From: Nautilus pompilius
Taxonomy: Eukaryota > Mollusca > Cephalopoda > Nautilida > Nautilidae
Direction of reading: 5' to 3'
Length of the DNA stretch: 64,000 bases
Assembly: GCA_018389105.1 (NCBI GenBank)
Contig: JACATO010002731.1
Coordinates: 372,001-436,000 of the forward strand
Position numbers and translations under genes: made by a program. Shown here piece after piece: positions 1 through 12,298 of this stretch (within the stretch, counting starts at the first letter, position 1; every line of letters begins with the position of its first letter). The notes beneath the pieces were generated by a model, which worked only from the letters and a program-made list of their open reading frames with translations, ran no database searches and had not been told where the DNA came from.

Positions 1-1420
1 TCCATTACTGTTTGTCAGCATAGAAAAACCATATCAGTGGTGCCAGAGTCTCACACCATTATCGTGGTGTTGTTGGCATACTAAATTAATTTTTCTATTT
101 GTTTATTCTAATCCTTAGAATTTGTTCTTTCCAAATCGTACATGACAGTAACTCTACTATCAGTACATAAATTATGTCAGCCATGTCATATTCTTCTGGT
201 GGGTTTAAAGTAGGGAAATTCAAACCTGTTATAAATTTTTGTGTGGATATCCATGTAAGTTTAATCCATTAAATGAAGTATTCTTCAGAGTAATACCATT
301 TTAGTATCCTAGATGGAAAACTCCATTCTACCCTATCAAAAGCTTTAATCTGATTGACAGTTTACAGAACTATTTCCGAGTTTTCTGTATCTACCATATG
401 CAGTATTTCTCTGATCAGTTGGAGGGAGTCTTAAATAGATTATCCTCAAACTGAGCAGGTCTAATCTACATTTATAATCTTGCTCATGACTTTAGCTGTT
501 CTAATAGGTGATGTCTTACCTACTATTTTATATTCATAGTTTAGGAGACTAATAGGTCTCCAGTTAGTCAGTCTTGATTGCCTTTCTTACACAGTAGAGG
601 GACTATCTGGCTTCAGTGGGAGAACCTATTGTTCAAATGTACTGTTAGCTACATCATCATACTGCTAGCTAGATGCTATTTTATAAAACTCAAGTGAAAT
701 GCCATCACTCCCTGGAAAATTGTTGTTATTTAATGCCCTAATAACACCTATTAATTCATCAATGTTTAGTTGTCCTTCAAACAAAAACATAATTCATTTT
801 AATGATATCTTTAATGCTAATGATGGTGCAACCATTTTTAGTTTTTAGGTTAGTCATTATTGGTTTACCTACTAACACAGCTTTTTCTAATTCACAGATG
901 GCTTTAATACATCCTTCCTTTTAGATAGTCTTGGCCCTGGTCCTAAGTCAAATACCTACTTTTTCTCTATTTTTATCCATAAGCTGTTTTTTTTTTTTGT
1001 AACATAAATGCTATCTGAATTATGGGAGCCTAAGCACTTGGTTAAATTCTAGTTTAAGGTCATACTTAAGGCCAGATTCCTTAACTTGCCTAAATATGAT
1101 TTGATCTGACATTACTCTATGTTGATCTGTTTCAGCTTTTTTTTTTTTTAACCTACACCCACCATTCTAGTAAATCAGTAAAGACATTTCATTGTGTTCT
1201 CCAATCAGCCCATGTATTCTGACTCAATCAGAACTGTATTGTTCAACTTTCAACCACCTGGGCCTCTTGGCTCTACCTTACCATTAAAATTAACTTAACT
1301 GGTAACTGATCACTGAGAAGTAACCTCATGAACTACATCCAAAAGGATAGTACTAAGTTTAGTGCTAATGTACACTTCATCAAGCCTAGTCATAACACTA
1401 TAACCGAGATACATAAGGTT
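1..1420 (-). mobile_element. LINE remnant A: endonuclease and reverse transcriptase of an L1/Tx1-like non-LTR retrotransposon
   Basis: Read on the minus strand, this stretch carries an endonuclease tail followed by a reverse transcriptase. About 1281-1316 gives SDQLPVKLIL, close to the SDHxPV endonuclease motif. About 691-720 gives PGSDGISLEFYK, 531-580 gives NWRPISLLNY, about 450-470 gives TCSV, and 323-358 gives IKAFDRVEW, all in the order seen in LINE ORF2 proteins. Many stops and frameshifts interrupt the frame, for example a TAG in place of Gln before TCSV, so this is a dead copy. The catalytic YADD part would lie left of base 1. The motif order and wording fit the L1/Tx1 group rather than RTE or CR1, but the clade is inferred by eye. 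Confidence 0.8.
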
Positions 1421-3060
1421 TGTAGCTGGTTCAATCCACATAGATGTCTGCCATCTATAGTGTACGCTTTAGGTCCTCACTCAGTACACTTCCTTGGAAA
1501 GTTGGGAGGATAGATTTATTCCAGCAGCTTTGTTTGCTTTATGCTAGCTAAGATTATTTGTCAATGTTATCGCTGTAAGAGTGGATAATGCTAATTTAAA
1601 TTTAGGTGAAAAAATATTGCTACACCTCAATATCGTTCAGTGGCTCTGAAGATATGAGCTGCTTCCCTTCTCACTGGGTGAATTTAGTGTCTACTGAGTA
1701 ATTTTTTAGATGTACTTCCTGCAAGCAGAAAACACCTATATTATTATCTAAATCACATAAGGAAACATCGAAATACAATTTATATTTGTTCCCTCTAACA
1801 TTAAGGGAGGGTAAATTATGTATCTTATCCGTAATAAAACTGAAAATTTGCTTATCTGGAGATGGTTATCTAAAGTCTAAGTCCAAAAACACAATACCAA
1901 AAAGGTCTGGTTAGAGCAGGTAATATTTGAGTGTCCTCTCTTTTTTTTTTTTCTATTAATTCCATGAATGCACCTTTATATTCCTTTGCAGAAGCCACCA
2001 TTGCTACCATCATTATTTGTTGTGCCTGTCCCTTCCATCATGTAGCTATTGCAAAAACGTTTCACCCTCTGTGTTTCCTCTGACCATAACTGTTCACTGG
2101 TCTTGGTTTTTCATTGGATGGCTTCTTGGTTGGAGGAGAACCTTGTTAACTGCATTTCATCTTGCAACTTCAATCAATGAGCAGGGTTCTAGAGTGTGAC
2201 CCACCAAACTCTACATTCTTGAAAGAAAAGAACTTGGTTGGATTGATACTTGTGCACTACAGTATTGCCATCCATCAATCTCATAAATCACCACGGGATG
2301 CACTTAGTAATGAGCACCTTTCCTGAGTGCTCTCCCAAGAGAACAAAGACCTGGAAGAGCATCAGTCTTAACTCCATGATCTTTCTATACTCCCCCAGAA
2401 GCATTGCTAGCACTTTATCAAGCAGATTCCATATATTCTACCAAACAAGTGTGTTTGGGCCATGAAAATCAAAACCTATTCCATCAACATGTAATGCCTC
2501 TCATCTGCCCATAGTTTTGGAGCAATCTCTTTCTGCCTGGTCACACTACTTGAATGTCTGAAATTTGTGTCTTGCCATGGGAATTGGCTTGCTAGTTCCC
2601 TGGCATTGTTTCAGACTTACTCTGAGCCAAACCAGAACCTTCATCTCTTATTTCAGATTCTGAAAAGGATGGTGTTACCACCAATCTCAGTTTGTAGCTG
2701 TGCAGGAAGCTTGTAAATCAATAACTTTGTCTGATTCTGATTTAATGATGATCTCAAGACATTATCATCTCCATTTTAGTGTAACCCATTATGTCCTGCA
2801 TTTGCATCTCATCCAATTCTGCCAATATAATCTGAGTTTCTTTGTTTGGTGGACAATACCCCCATCTGTCTTTTCAGATGGGAGATTTTGCCTCATAACC
2901 TCAAATTGGCACCCATTTTGCCTAGCAATGCATGACCCTTAACATTTACTACAAGAAAGTTTTTGTAAGAGACTATATAGAGGTTCACCAAGTTTTCTCT
3001 ATGTTTTTAGGAGCTACAGGAGAAAATCCATTTTAGTTAACAAAGGAAAAAGGAAGGCTG
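1421..3060 (-). other. Degenerate sequence, probably the 5' part of LINE A
   Basis: No intact gene is visible. On the minus strand there are short coding-like stretches broken by stops, which would fit an upstream ORF1 or an early endonuclease region given the LINE just downstream. I could not name a domain in it. Poly-T runs at about 988-998, 1139-1152 and 1941-1952 may mark old nested insertions. The assignment rests mainly on position. Confidence 0.35.
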
Positions 3061-3439
3061 CTTTGACCTCTCCACACCTTGTTTACAATTGACATCTGGC
3101 CACTATCTGGAGCAGTACTGATTTACTACTCCAGCTGGGCATCTTCAGCATTTCCTGACTGAAACAAAAATTTATTGACTGAGGAATCCCTCCTAAGTTG
3201 ATCAAATGTATATTTAAAGCAAATCTAAGCATGCAAAATTAATTTTTTCTCTGTAGGCAACATAATATCTGGTTAATTAACCTTCAAAAATTTTTGCCTG
3301 TTAAATGCACTGGAACCCATGACTATATTTTTGTGTAAGAAACGTTTCATGTGTTATTGGTAGATAAGTTCAGTTGAATAGATTTGCCATTTTCTAAAGC
3401 CCAGTAACTACCTCAAGCAATCTGCTGAGCAGAGCAGAC

Positions 3440-5730
3440 CAGAAAGTTCAAAAGATTATTCTTTTTATTATGAAGAGTGAACCCAAAACATGCTGGCAGG
3501 GATTAAGCTTGTGCTGATGACCTTTAATTCCTTGGACCAAAACTTGGACTAGGTCCCATAAGTCTTTATGCTGCAGACAAGTAAAAACACTGGTTGAGCG
3601 TATCGTACAATCTCTGACCATACAAGGCATCTGGGAGAACCTATCAATTTTCATTTGTGTTTATCTTCCTTCATTGGGTGGGCCAAGTGAAGAATTTTCC
3701 AGTGGTTGTCAGAGGTGTATCTTGAGATCCTTTCATAGAAGTGAAACTGTTTTGAGACACCCTTCCCATACCCCACTATAATCTGGCTCAGTGACTGGGA
3801 CCAACTCAGGATGTAGGTACAAGTCCTGTTGAGACACTGAGTGAATAGGTTTAGACTATCTATTTCAGCTGAATTTTCTATAAGGGTTATTTTGCTCTTG
3901 CTCCAGCTTTCTAGGCTAGTTTTATGGAATTTGTTAAGGTTATTGCTAAGCTTTTGTTGGATTATAGGTTTGCTGTGGCTGATGGAGGAAAAGTACTTGT
4001 CGTTTTTTTGTACTACTGCTGTCTCCTATGATAACTAGTACATCTTTAGTCTGCTGAACACCTATTTTGCTTACTAGGTTTACATTTAAACCACCTAGAT
4101 CCCAGAAAAGTTGCATCACCTGTTTATTCACCAGATGCTTGTGTTCTTGCCATAAGAACTCTATCAGTTCAGCATTAATGGTGGTGCGCATCCAGGTTGG
4201 CATTCCTAGAACTTTACTGCTATCCCCTTGATTTTCTCCTCAGCACACTGTACAAGCCAGCATCTCCGCAGTATGCACTGAAAGGGAAGCATTGCTGTAT
4301 TCCATGAGGGGGTTTAAAATATGCCAGTGCAAAGCCATCTAATTCTTATCTGGATACCAGTGTAACATAACCTTATCCAACTAATAAAGTCTCCCCCAAA
4401 CCAAAGCTCTTTAACAGCTGGGGGGGGGCCTTCTGTGTCTGCTCTATACAGAATTTCTTTAGTCAATTGTAAGGGGTACGTGATTGTCTTTCCCATAATT
4501 GAACAGGTTTGATCCGCTCCAATAATTCTATGCATAACCCTGGTGAGCTGATTTGCAAATACCTTAGATATGATTTTTGTAATCAAGATACACCTGTGTT
4601 AGTTTCAAATTACCTAAAAGGGCATCAAAATGCTTTTTATATTTGGTCCCTCAGTCAGTGAGGGTAAGAAATTTCATAGTCACAATCACAAATCTGCAAA
4701 AACTGTCTCCATGGACATTAAAACTCAGTTGTTAACTGAAAGGGGTATGCAAAATAAAGAGGCCCTAATCACCTATTCTATTAGCAACTCCAGACTCCTC
4801 AGTTGTGGATGCATCATTGTCATCAAGAAACTTAGCTACTGCTGTTTTTTCTTAGATTGACTATGGTGGAACATCTTACCCCACTGCATTGCCAAGATGG
4901 GTTATTTCAGGCTGATCCATAGTTTGTTGAGTGGGTCAAAGCCATGCTTGATCCTGCTCACTGAATCCACAACTTCACTGCCACCACCAGCCCTCCCAAG
5001 GGTCCTGTTTGTGCAGCCACTTGGTTGACTGGTCAGACTTCACCTTCTCAGTTATTTTTGTGCTGGATTTGAGAATGTACCCCTGAATCTTATGCACCAA
5101 GCAAAAGGTTGGTTGTCCCAGTTGCTCTTTGTACAAGATGGTCACCTTGTACATCCAATTGTTGTCAAAGATTCCCTTGGGATCAGCTTCATAATCAACA
5201 GTTTCCCACTTTTTTGCCCTGCCAGGCAATGCTTGGTTCTGCTTCTGAATATACTAGCCCAAAGTGTTGCTTTGGCTGGCTATGCTGATTGGAAATGGAG
5301 ACCATTGACCTGCTATCCAAGGAAGTTACTAACCTTTGCTTGTAGCCTCATAAAAACAATGCAAACTCTGCTTTGCCTCCTTGCTTTTTGGAGTCTGATG
5401 ACGACACTTCCTGGCAACCTTTCATGTCAGTGGCACTTACATAAGCTTGACCAGTCAATGCTACCACTGTACCTCAGGTTCATTCCAAGTGTGGGTAGGC
5501 CTCTAGGCACCCAACTCCCCCTGTAGGCATAAGACCCACAACCCTGGATGGTGCAATGTGCCTGCTACACTTCGCTCTGGGCCAGACCTTGTAGCGATGG
5601 TTGATTCCATGAGCAACTAAAAAAATCTGGATAAAATCCTCCTTTTGCCATCTACTGGCTTCTACCTTTACCACACCCAGGCAAAAAAGTGTAGCCCCAA
5701 TTTGATTGGTATTAGCCAGCTTGTTCACTT
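3440..5730 (-). mobile_element. LINE remnant B: internally deleted L1/Tx1-like retrotransposon
   Basis: The segment at 4314-4586 reads KIISKVFANQL, then DQTCSI and LQLTKEILYRADTEG, then jumps to GGDFISWIRLCYTGI. This is reverse transcriptase with the block containing the first catalytic aspartate deleted. At 3946-4203 the frame gives EFLWQEHKHLV and DLGGLNV, the conserved region after the RT palm in this family. At 3448-3654 there is a weak C-terminal match. Open coding-like frames at 4975-5229 and 5480-5728 probably come from the 5' half (ORF1), but I could not identify a domain there. Frames are broken throughout. It is a separate copy from remnant A because both contain the same RT region. 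Confidence 0.72.
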
Positions 5731-5984
5731 CAAAATGCTACAGTAACTAGGATGGACTCCAACAACCTGCAAATGCACCAAAAACCAGTGGTTTAATTAA
5801 CCCCGAACAGTACTCTGACTTGTCCACAGGTCCCAAAACTAGGGTGTGGTTCCACAGCCCTTATAATAACAAGTATTAATCACTGATCTGAGTGTTATTG
5901 CAGCAAATTTCTTACCCAAGAACTGAATAAAATTCTTCAAGATCCAAGATTGTCTCAATCAAGCACAGCAAAACTATACTTTGA

Positions 5985-7440
5985 TCTTTTTTTTTTTGCA
6001 CTTAACAGTTTATTGATACTAGAAAGTACTAAATGTGTTGTGTGTAATGTAGCTAGATCGGTTCCATGTTCGGCTGTGGTAGCTGTTTATAAGTGAGGCT
6101 TATCTACACCTGTGAAAGTTTGTGAGCAAAACTAAGTGAAGGTAGCCGGTACCCAATGGGTGGAGAGGTAAGATCTGCCCAAGTGCTTGCCCTCGTCATG
6201 GAGTTTTCTCTCCGTGTATCGCTAAAATCTGAAAATTAAAAATCAGTGTTAGTTTACAATATTTTGATAGTATTCCAACCAAGGCGCCTGCCTGTGGTCA
6301 GCCTGTTGTATTACATTTGAATAGGGGGCTTCTTTTGTTAGCTCTAATCCTGTGGTCAACCCCAGAAGTAGGTCCTTTGTTTTGGGCTGTCTGTCACCAC
6401 TGAACTGGTCCTTTGTTCTGGCTCCTAAAAGGAAAGAAGAAAATAGGGAAGGGGTTTCTGCTCTGGCACCCATCAGCCTAAGCGAAGTTTTGTTTACCTT
6501 TCGGCATTGTTGTTGTTGTTATTATTATTATGTTATTTAAAAGGTTAAAAAGCCTGTCTAAACGTGCAAAATTAATCTTGTGCCTTCCAGGCGGCCTAAG
6601 GTTTGGCTTACTGACCGAGTGTTCGAGGAATCCTGTCTGTTGAGCGCACTGGAGCACCTGGCTGGGTATCTCCGGTAGACAGTTTCGGTTGGAGTAATTT
6701 TTTCCGACCCCTAAAGCCCTCACTCCGGTACAGAGCACCTTTAAGGTGCTGAACCAGAAACGGGACTAGGTCCCGAGCGCCTCATCCAGCCTCCGTCCGG
6801 CACATGAGGCGTCTTGGCGGAGTTACGAGGGTCCATCTGAGCTGTTTCTCGCTGGTACCGAGTGGATAGTTTTCCAGCCTATGTTGGTCTGCCTGGCAGT
6901 GGGTCGGTGTCAGGAAAGGTTTCCCACAGCCTCCGGTGGAGAGGTAGGGGTCGCGCTGTGATACCGCTACCAACGGCGATACTCTTTCACCCAGTTTTAG
7001 ATAAGCCCCGAGAAAGGTCACCTAACCCTTACTCCAGGCCTCTATACCAGTTTTGTGGTAACTACTCGGTCTTTGGTGGATTCTAGGCTGTACCGTTATC
7101 CGTCTTAGAGGACTGAGCCACCTGCCATTCTCTCTCGCACCATCGCCATCACTTCCCCTGATGTCCAGTCCCCAGGGAGTTTGTTTACCAGGTGTTTGCA
7201 CACCCAGTCTGGCATCCCTATGGCTTTGCTTTTACACTGTAAGGGAGAGGTGAGCAGGCTGTTGGTTACCGCTTCCTCGCCCGTGCAGCTAAGGTTGAGG
7301 GCTCGCCAGCCCTTTATTCTAAATTTTAGATCGGCCTTTAGCTTCTGCCCATTGTCCTTTTCTATGTTAACGTGGTTAGCCAGGGGAAACACGATTCTCA
7401 GAATTTTTATCCCACTTTATTCCAAAACTGCGTGAGGGAT
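5985..7440 (-). mobile_element. LINE remnant C: 3' part of a related retrotransposon with poly-A end
   Basis: On the minus strand 7105-7392 reads KLKADLKFRIKGWRALNLS, then TNSLLTSPLQCKSKAIGMP. This corresponds to the stretch after the RT active site in L1/Tx1-type ORF2 (W..kl, then gW..lsL.Gr..v.nsll.spl). Lower coordinates hold the C-terminal region (GARDLVPFLVQHLKG near 6690-6780), which resembles the same part of remnant B. The copy ends at a poly-T run on the plus strand (about 5988-5998), read as the poly-A tail. Base composition is strikingly richer in GC and CpG than remnants A and B, which suggests a younger insertion. Frameshifts and stops are present. Confidence 0.68.
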
Positions 7441-8326
7441 TTTCAAGAGGGAGCCCAGCCAGGTCCCTTCAGTTTTGTTCTCATCTGTCCATGCGCACCA
7501 CACTTCGTGTATTCCACAGGACGATCGTTACGATCTACAGTACTCCTATATTATCCTCGGGCACAGACTGTACAGTAGTGCGCTCAGGAGGCAGCCCTGC
7601 CGGAGCCCGCGAGAGGGTTTGAAGTAAACTGGCAACTGTAAAACAAATATCTTAACAAAGTTAAAATTGAGACGGACACAGGCCAGATTTTTCATCTTCA
7701 TACAAAAAATATTTTACACGTTCTTGCCAGAACTTGTTGAATTATCTTATCACAAGTTAACCAAAAAACAAAAATATTTTCAAAATTATCAACATTTTCT
7801 TCTTCAAATGTTCAACACAAAGAATGATGTAAATAAGCTTAATTATAGCTTTTACCAAGTGAAATTGTAGTCTTTAATTATGTTTGACAGACTCCAAACG
7901 ACAAGTGTATCACATAAGAAATCATCAATAGAACTTACCAAATACCTGACTTTTTTCAACAGTTTTGAAAAGAACTTAACATTTTTGGTTAATTTATCAG
8001 TTTAACATAGTTTCTGTATCAGCCGTTATATTGTGAACAAACACCATATTTTTACACTGTACTTTGTAAAAATAAAGTACTTATTTCCATTAACCTAACC
8101 TATCATTTATGTGCTGATCACCAACTGCAGGTATAAAAATGAAATCAATGAGACCAAGTTTGTTTGTTGTTGTTTTTTATCCTGAAGTTTATTTTAAAAG
8201 TTGTAAGGAAAAATTGGATGCAAGGTGTCAGGGTGATGCCAAACAGTATATCTGGGGATCCATTAACAGCTGGTGTGTTCAAAGCTACTTGTTTCACACA
8301 AACTCTCATCATCTCTGTTTCTTATC
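7441..8326. other. No gene recognised; 5' truncation flank of LINE C, then AT-rich sequence
   Basis: The first about 190 bases remain GC-rich like LINE C and are probably still part of it. After about 7620 the sequence becomes AT-rich with no open frame that looks coding. The right end would be the transcript flank downstream of the poly-A signal at 8327-8332. Confidence 0.4.
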
Positions 8327-8332
8327 TTTATT
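8327..8332 (-). promoter_or_regulatory. Candidate polyadenylation signal AATAAA
   Basis: The plus-strand hexamer TTTATT is AATAAA on the minus strand. It lies about 120 bases downstream of the stop codon at 8451-8453, a sensible distance for a short 3' UTR of the exon set ending there. AATAAA is common by chance in DNA this AT-rich. Confidence 0.4.
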
Positions 8333-8450
8333 TCTGAAACATTAAAATAGTTCCAGTGAATTACAAAGAAATAAAACCAACAATTATAATAATTACTACC
8401 CCTTTGGTACTCACTTGTTAAGTGAGTGTAGACTGGTCATTTCTGTTAGT

Positions 8451-8497
8451 TCAGACAGAACTACGAGCTGCCTGAGTTAGGCCAGGACTCTCAATTC
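8451..8497 (-). CDS. Terminal exon of minus-strand gene (alternative scrib tail or unnamed neighbour), ending ...SSV
   Basis: The exon follows the acceptor TTGCTACAG and opens in phase 1, as required by the donor at 8825. It encodes 15 residues (the first split across the junction): G IESPGLTQAARSSV, then TGA. The last residues Ser-Ser-Val match the class I PDZ-ligand pattern S/T-x-V at a free C-terminus, which is an inference from pattern only. A poly-A signal lies about 120 bases downstream. Together with the exons at 8825, 11976, 12191 and 15926 it completes a 336-nt coding run (112 codons with stop), exactly in frame. I do not recognise the peptide. It may be a distal alternative C-terminus of scrib, because the first exon of the run enters in phase 0 and a scrib exon leaves in phase 0. 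Confidence 0.55.
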
Positions 8498-8824
8498 CTG
8501 TAGCAAGTTTGTTTACTGCCAATCTGTGTTCGTCAGCAAATAGTGAGCATAGCAGTCAACATATAAAATACACAATTTAATTTCCACCATTTAAAGTTCT
8601 TAAGGAATGAAAATTTAGATGGACTTTACTAGTCTTAAGCTACTCACTTGTACATAGCAAGCCATTGTTTTGACGATGTCATGGAAATTACAAGTGTTTT
8701 TTTTTAAATATTGTAAACATTTCTTTCAAGTCAAATGTGCTCAGTAGTTTTTAAAGAGTAAATACTTTTATGATATTTCTGTTTGCAAGAATAACATTTG
8801 TACAGATAAAATATACAGAAATAC

Positions 8825-8878
8825 CTGAAAATGATCTTCTTAACAAATAAGGAATTGAAGATATTGGGACCGAGATTC
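8825..8878 (-). CDS. Internal 54-nt exon, phase 1 to phase 1
   Basis: The acceptor is strongly pyrimidine-rich (TTCTTTCTTTTTAG) and the donor is CAG followed by gtattt. Joined to the exon at 11976 it reads G ISVPISSIPYLLRRSFS and leaves one base for the next codon. Length is a multiple of three and both flanking introns are phase 1, so the exon could be skipped without breaking the frame. The residues before the donor (LLRRSFS) resemble a basophilic kinase site, R-R-x-S; this is pattern only. No known domain is recognised. Confidence 0.6.
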
Positions 8879-9339
8879 CTAAAAAGAAAGAATCAGTTAA
8901 CAATTTAAATATTTCAAAGATGCACTCAAGGTGAATGGCAATATCTTTACTGAAATTAAAAAAAGAAATCTGCTGTTATTATTTCAGTTTTTGAGAAGAC
9001 AAAACATAATGAGTGAAACATTCAAAATCTTGCAAATTTGATGAAAAAATGTGTGTTTTTAGCAGCTGCCCCATTAAGCTTTGTAGAAAACAGTAGAGAT
9101 GATGCAAACTTTTAGGATGGTAAACAAAAGTCAATTTCCTGTACTCTATGGAATGGAATAAATAGCCACAATTACATAGTGCCAAGTTAATATCCAACTG
9201 AGTTTAACCATTTTGATAGCTCATGGATGCCGTTGAGAAAAACAGAAAATATGTCATGTAAAAAAAATGAAGATTTCTGATCCAATCCACTTTCCCTTTT
9301 TTCATTTTGATTGATGTGATCAGTGAAGCATGAATGAAT

Positions 9340-9788
9340 ACGTTACTTTCCTACCTGAAAAAGTTGCACACCATAGGGGATTTCATGGTGTTGGGTGGTG
9401 ATACAGGGATTAGTTAATTGGTTCTTTCTTTGATGCAGATGTAACAGGTGAAACATCTCTAAAAATGTTGCAGACATTTCTAATACACATTCTAGTGGCA
9501 CAATGGGCAAATCTGTAGTCCCAACAGGACAATGGTCTGCCACATTTTGTGACAAACAAGTAGATTAAATGAGGTGAGGTCCTGTCGAGTGGCCACCTAG
9601 TTCACTGGACCTCATGACTTTTAACTGCTTTTTGTTGGGGCATCTCAAGCCAGTCATCTACATTGTCCATCGAGTAAACAGATCAACATCAAGAGTATTA
9701 CAACATTTTCAAACATCATTAATGGCCAACAATTCGAGCATTTAATGTAATTTACCATAGAGTGCATGGCTTTTGTGCCACCCTGTAT
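9340..9788 (+). mobile_element. mariner/Tc1-superfamily transposon, 3' part of a dead copy with terminal repeat
   Basis: On the plus strand the frame around 9520-9550 gives QQDNGLPHF, close to the QQDGAPPHF block that carries the second catalytic aspartate. Downstream the frame gives EWPPSSLDLM and then FLLGHLKPVIY, matching WPPRSPDLTP...FLWGHLK. Several stops and frameshifts lie between, so it is a pseudogene. The copy ends at about 9788 with GTGCCACCCTGTA, whose reverse complement (TACAGGGTGGCAC) is like the terminal repeat seen at 62489. It sits in the intron between the exons at 11976 and 8878 in the opposite orientation to the host gene. Confidence 0.7.
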
Positions 9789-11975
9789 TTACACACAGTT
9801 TCAATTTGAAGAAATTAATATTTTTTGTGTGGCTCAGAAAAATTACTTACCCATTGAAATCTCCCGAAGTAGAGAGGATTTTGATGACGGACAACTGGCA
9901 ATTTCTTTTTCTTAAAACAGATATAAATATATGCCTCAAAACAAACCTACGAGATCCTATACTAAAGGTTTTAATCATACTTATTATCCATACAAATGCA
10001 TGATTCATTTGATTGTCAAACAGTTGAAATTTAGATATAGAAAATAGTAAAAAAATTCAGTTCACACTGAGAATTTTGATCTTTTTAAACATTGAAAAAG
10101 AAAACTTTCAGATAATATTTAAACTTTGACTGTTTGTGAAGTGGCCACAGGATAATATATAAAAAAAAATATGGTATTTAGTTCATTAGTTTTATCTAAT
10201 ACTTGTAAACAATAAAAGAAACAGGGTTATCTGGTTATTTATTAAAAAAACAAAATACCACCTAATATACGTGTTTAGTCTTAACAATAGAGGCTACCTT
10301 CAGTTGTGGTCTCTTCTAAACATCGCTTCTCCACTTCAGTCTTTCTGCACAAACTATCAGATTGTTTTTTCAGAGCTCCTCCTGAAGAGAACTGACTGTC
10401 AGCCTTACTCTGCTGAAACACTAATCACCAGTAAAACATGTAAGAATGCACTTTCTCTTGCCTTTTTAAGGAACAAATAGACATCAAATTCAAAAAGAAA
10501 AGGAAATTTTAAACCTTTGACCTGAGGTTATGAGACACGAGACAAACCAGTATTATCTAGGCTTCTCATAGTCATGCACCGCGTGGCTATATTACCTTCT
10601 GGTCCCTTACCAAGTTCATGTTAATATCTAGATCACTGGTAATAATGTAATAAATGATAAAGAACATATTAAAATCAAGAAAGCACTATAAAATATACAC
10701 ATTAAACAGTTTCTTTTAGGGGATGATATTTAAGCAAATAACCAGGTTTTGTTCCGCTTATTTCCCATTACAGTGTCATATAATGAAACAGATCCTAGAT
10801 AAAGAAATTTTTCATCCAATAAGGAAGACACCCGAAGAACAGCCTCCTCATCGGACAGTTTTTCCAACACACGTAACTCTTCAGTTAGAAGATGTGTGTT
10901 TATCAGTTTCTTGTTTTGTTTTGGTGGAACCAGTAATACTATTAACAGAATCACTCTGATTTCTTTTGAAAGCAACTAATTAACCTCTGCAAGTTTACCG
11001 CCCCACTGAGCTAAAAGCTCTGTTCTAAACTTTATATAACTAGCATGTACCGGCTTTCACTACAGCATCAGCATGTAAGGGAGTGCACTCATGGTGGCAG
11101 AAATCTTATTTAAATTTCTAGATTAACTACCCATGATTACTCACTTCATCATTCCCATTTAATGATGTCTCATCCTTGTAGTTCTTCTAAAGTATCTAAA
11201 AAATAATTTGCTGACCACACACAGTTGCAAATTGGCAAACCAAATATTCAAAAGGCAGTTGGTCAGAAAAGATCAACATAACTAAAGCATAGCATCTATT
11301 CAGTTTAAAGCTGAAAGGTCTATCATCATCAAAGCTGAATGTTAGTGTTTTCCAGGATTCTGACAATACTACCTACTCACAGAACGTCTGCTAGTTAATC
11401 TTTATCATACATTCCATTTCTACTTAAATCTCTGTCCATTGGAGATATCAGATTAATGTAAACAGGAAAATATAAAAATTCCAAGGCATAAATTCAGATT
11501 TTTTTTTTTAAAATGAATTAGTACATTCACTCTGGTTAACTGATTTTAAATTTTTTCTTAAGAATTGTTGATACCAAACTTATTTTAGTAGATTTTTTTC
11601 AGATTTACAAGCAAGCACTATACGTATCTACCGACTTTCTGGCCCATCCCTCTCCATTTTTCTCCTCAGGTTTATCTCAAGTTTTTCGGTCAAGCCTGCT
11701 TACTTTTCCAGTGAAATCACCATCTCATTCAGTGAAACCCTTGCCAGCCTAGTCAATGAGACTGTTCTCAGTTCTATAAGTGGAGTCATTAACTCTTTTC
11801 AATGAAACTACATATAAAACACAAAGTTCAACCCTGAAAAGAAAAATCTGGAAAATTGTTTTTTGTCTTGAATTCCACAAATGAAGTAGAGTGATTCGGA
11901 AAATAAATAATCATTGTGGGACCAAAAAATTAATTTTTCTTACAAAAATTTTATTTAGACATATGAACCATATAC
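9789..11975. other. Intron sequence, no feature supported
   Basis: AT-rich sequence between two exons. A pair of overlapping open frames at about 10720-10975, one on each strand, lacks splice sites in a compatible phase and is discussed among the rejected items. Nothing else stands out. Confidence 0.5.
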
Positions 11976-12038
11976 CTTCTACCACTTTTAAATTCTCACT
12001 TGATGATGACAGAAAATCTCCAAGATCTTTTGGAATAT
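11976..12038 (-). CDS. Internal 63-nt exon, phase 1 to phase 1, acidic and serine-rich
   Basis: Acceptor CTATTTCATAG and donor GAAG followed by gtatat. In the phase dictated by the upstream exon at 12191 it reads D IPKDLGDFLSSSSENLKVVE and leaves one base. Both other frames are incompatible with the neighbours. Symmetric phase-1 exon, 63 nt, again skippable in frame. The four consecutive serines followed by acidic residues look like a phosphorylation-prone disordered segment, by inference. Family not recognised. Confidence 0.62.
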
Positions 12039-12190
12039 CTATGAAATAGAAAAAAAAAGGTCAAATGGAAAACAGAAAAAAACGGCAAATACAAATGTTT
12101 CTATAATTTTTGGTTACAAAAGAACTAATTTCTAAAATAAATTACCATTTCTTAAAAATTCCATCGGAAAATTATCACCCCAAACTTTAC

Positions 12191-12298
12191 CTTTAATCTG
12201 CACATCAGGACCTGTCATTTTCCCTCGTTTCTGTGGTGGCTCCTCTGGCTCATTTTCACTCGCAGAAATAAATGCCTCCTCTCTTGTTCTTTTACGCC
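12191..12298 (-). CDS. Internal 108-nt exon with basic clusters, phase 1 to phase 1
   Basis: Acceptor CTTTTTCAG and donor AAAG followed by gtaaag. The frame set by the exon at 15926 gives G RKRTREEAFISASENEPEE, then PPQKRGKMTGPDVQIK. The basic stretches RKR and QKRGK flank an acidic middle and could act as a bipartite nuclear signal or simply as charged disorder; I cannot tell which. No stop, no frameshift, and the codon pattern is clearly protein-like against the AT-rich background. The strong splice sites and consistent phase with three other exons make this the best-supported exon of the set. Confidence 0.7.

Noticed and set aside
10596..10627. 32-nt minus-strand mini-exon candidate (INMNLVRDQK)
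   Set aside because: The acceptor has almost no pyrimidine tract and the exon would leave in phase 0, which the exon at 8825 cannot accept.
10720..10975. Overlapping open frames of about 80 codons on both strands, the minus one possibly an exon of the distal gene
   Set aside because: The minus frame can be entered in phase 1 after AAAAG, but I found no donor that leaves in phase 1 before its stop. The first half is very hydrophobic. The opposite frame is probably its shadow.
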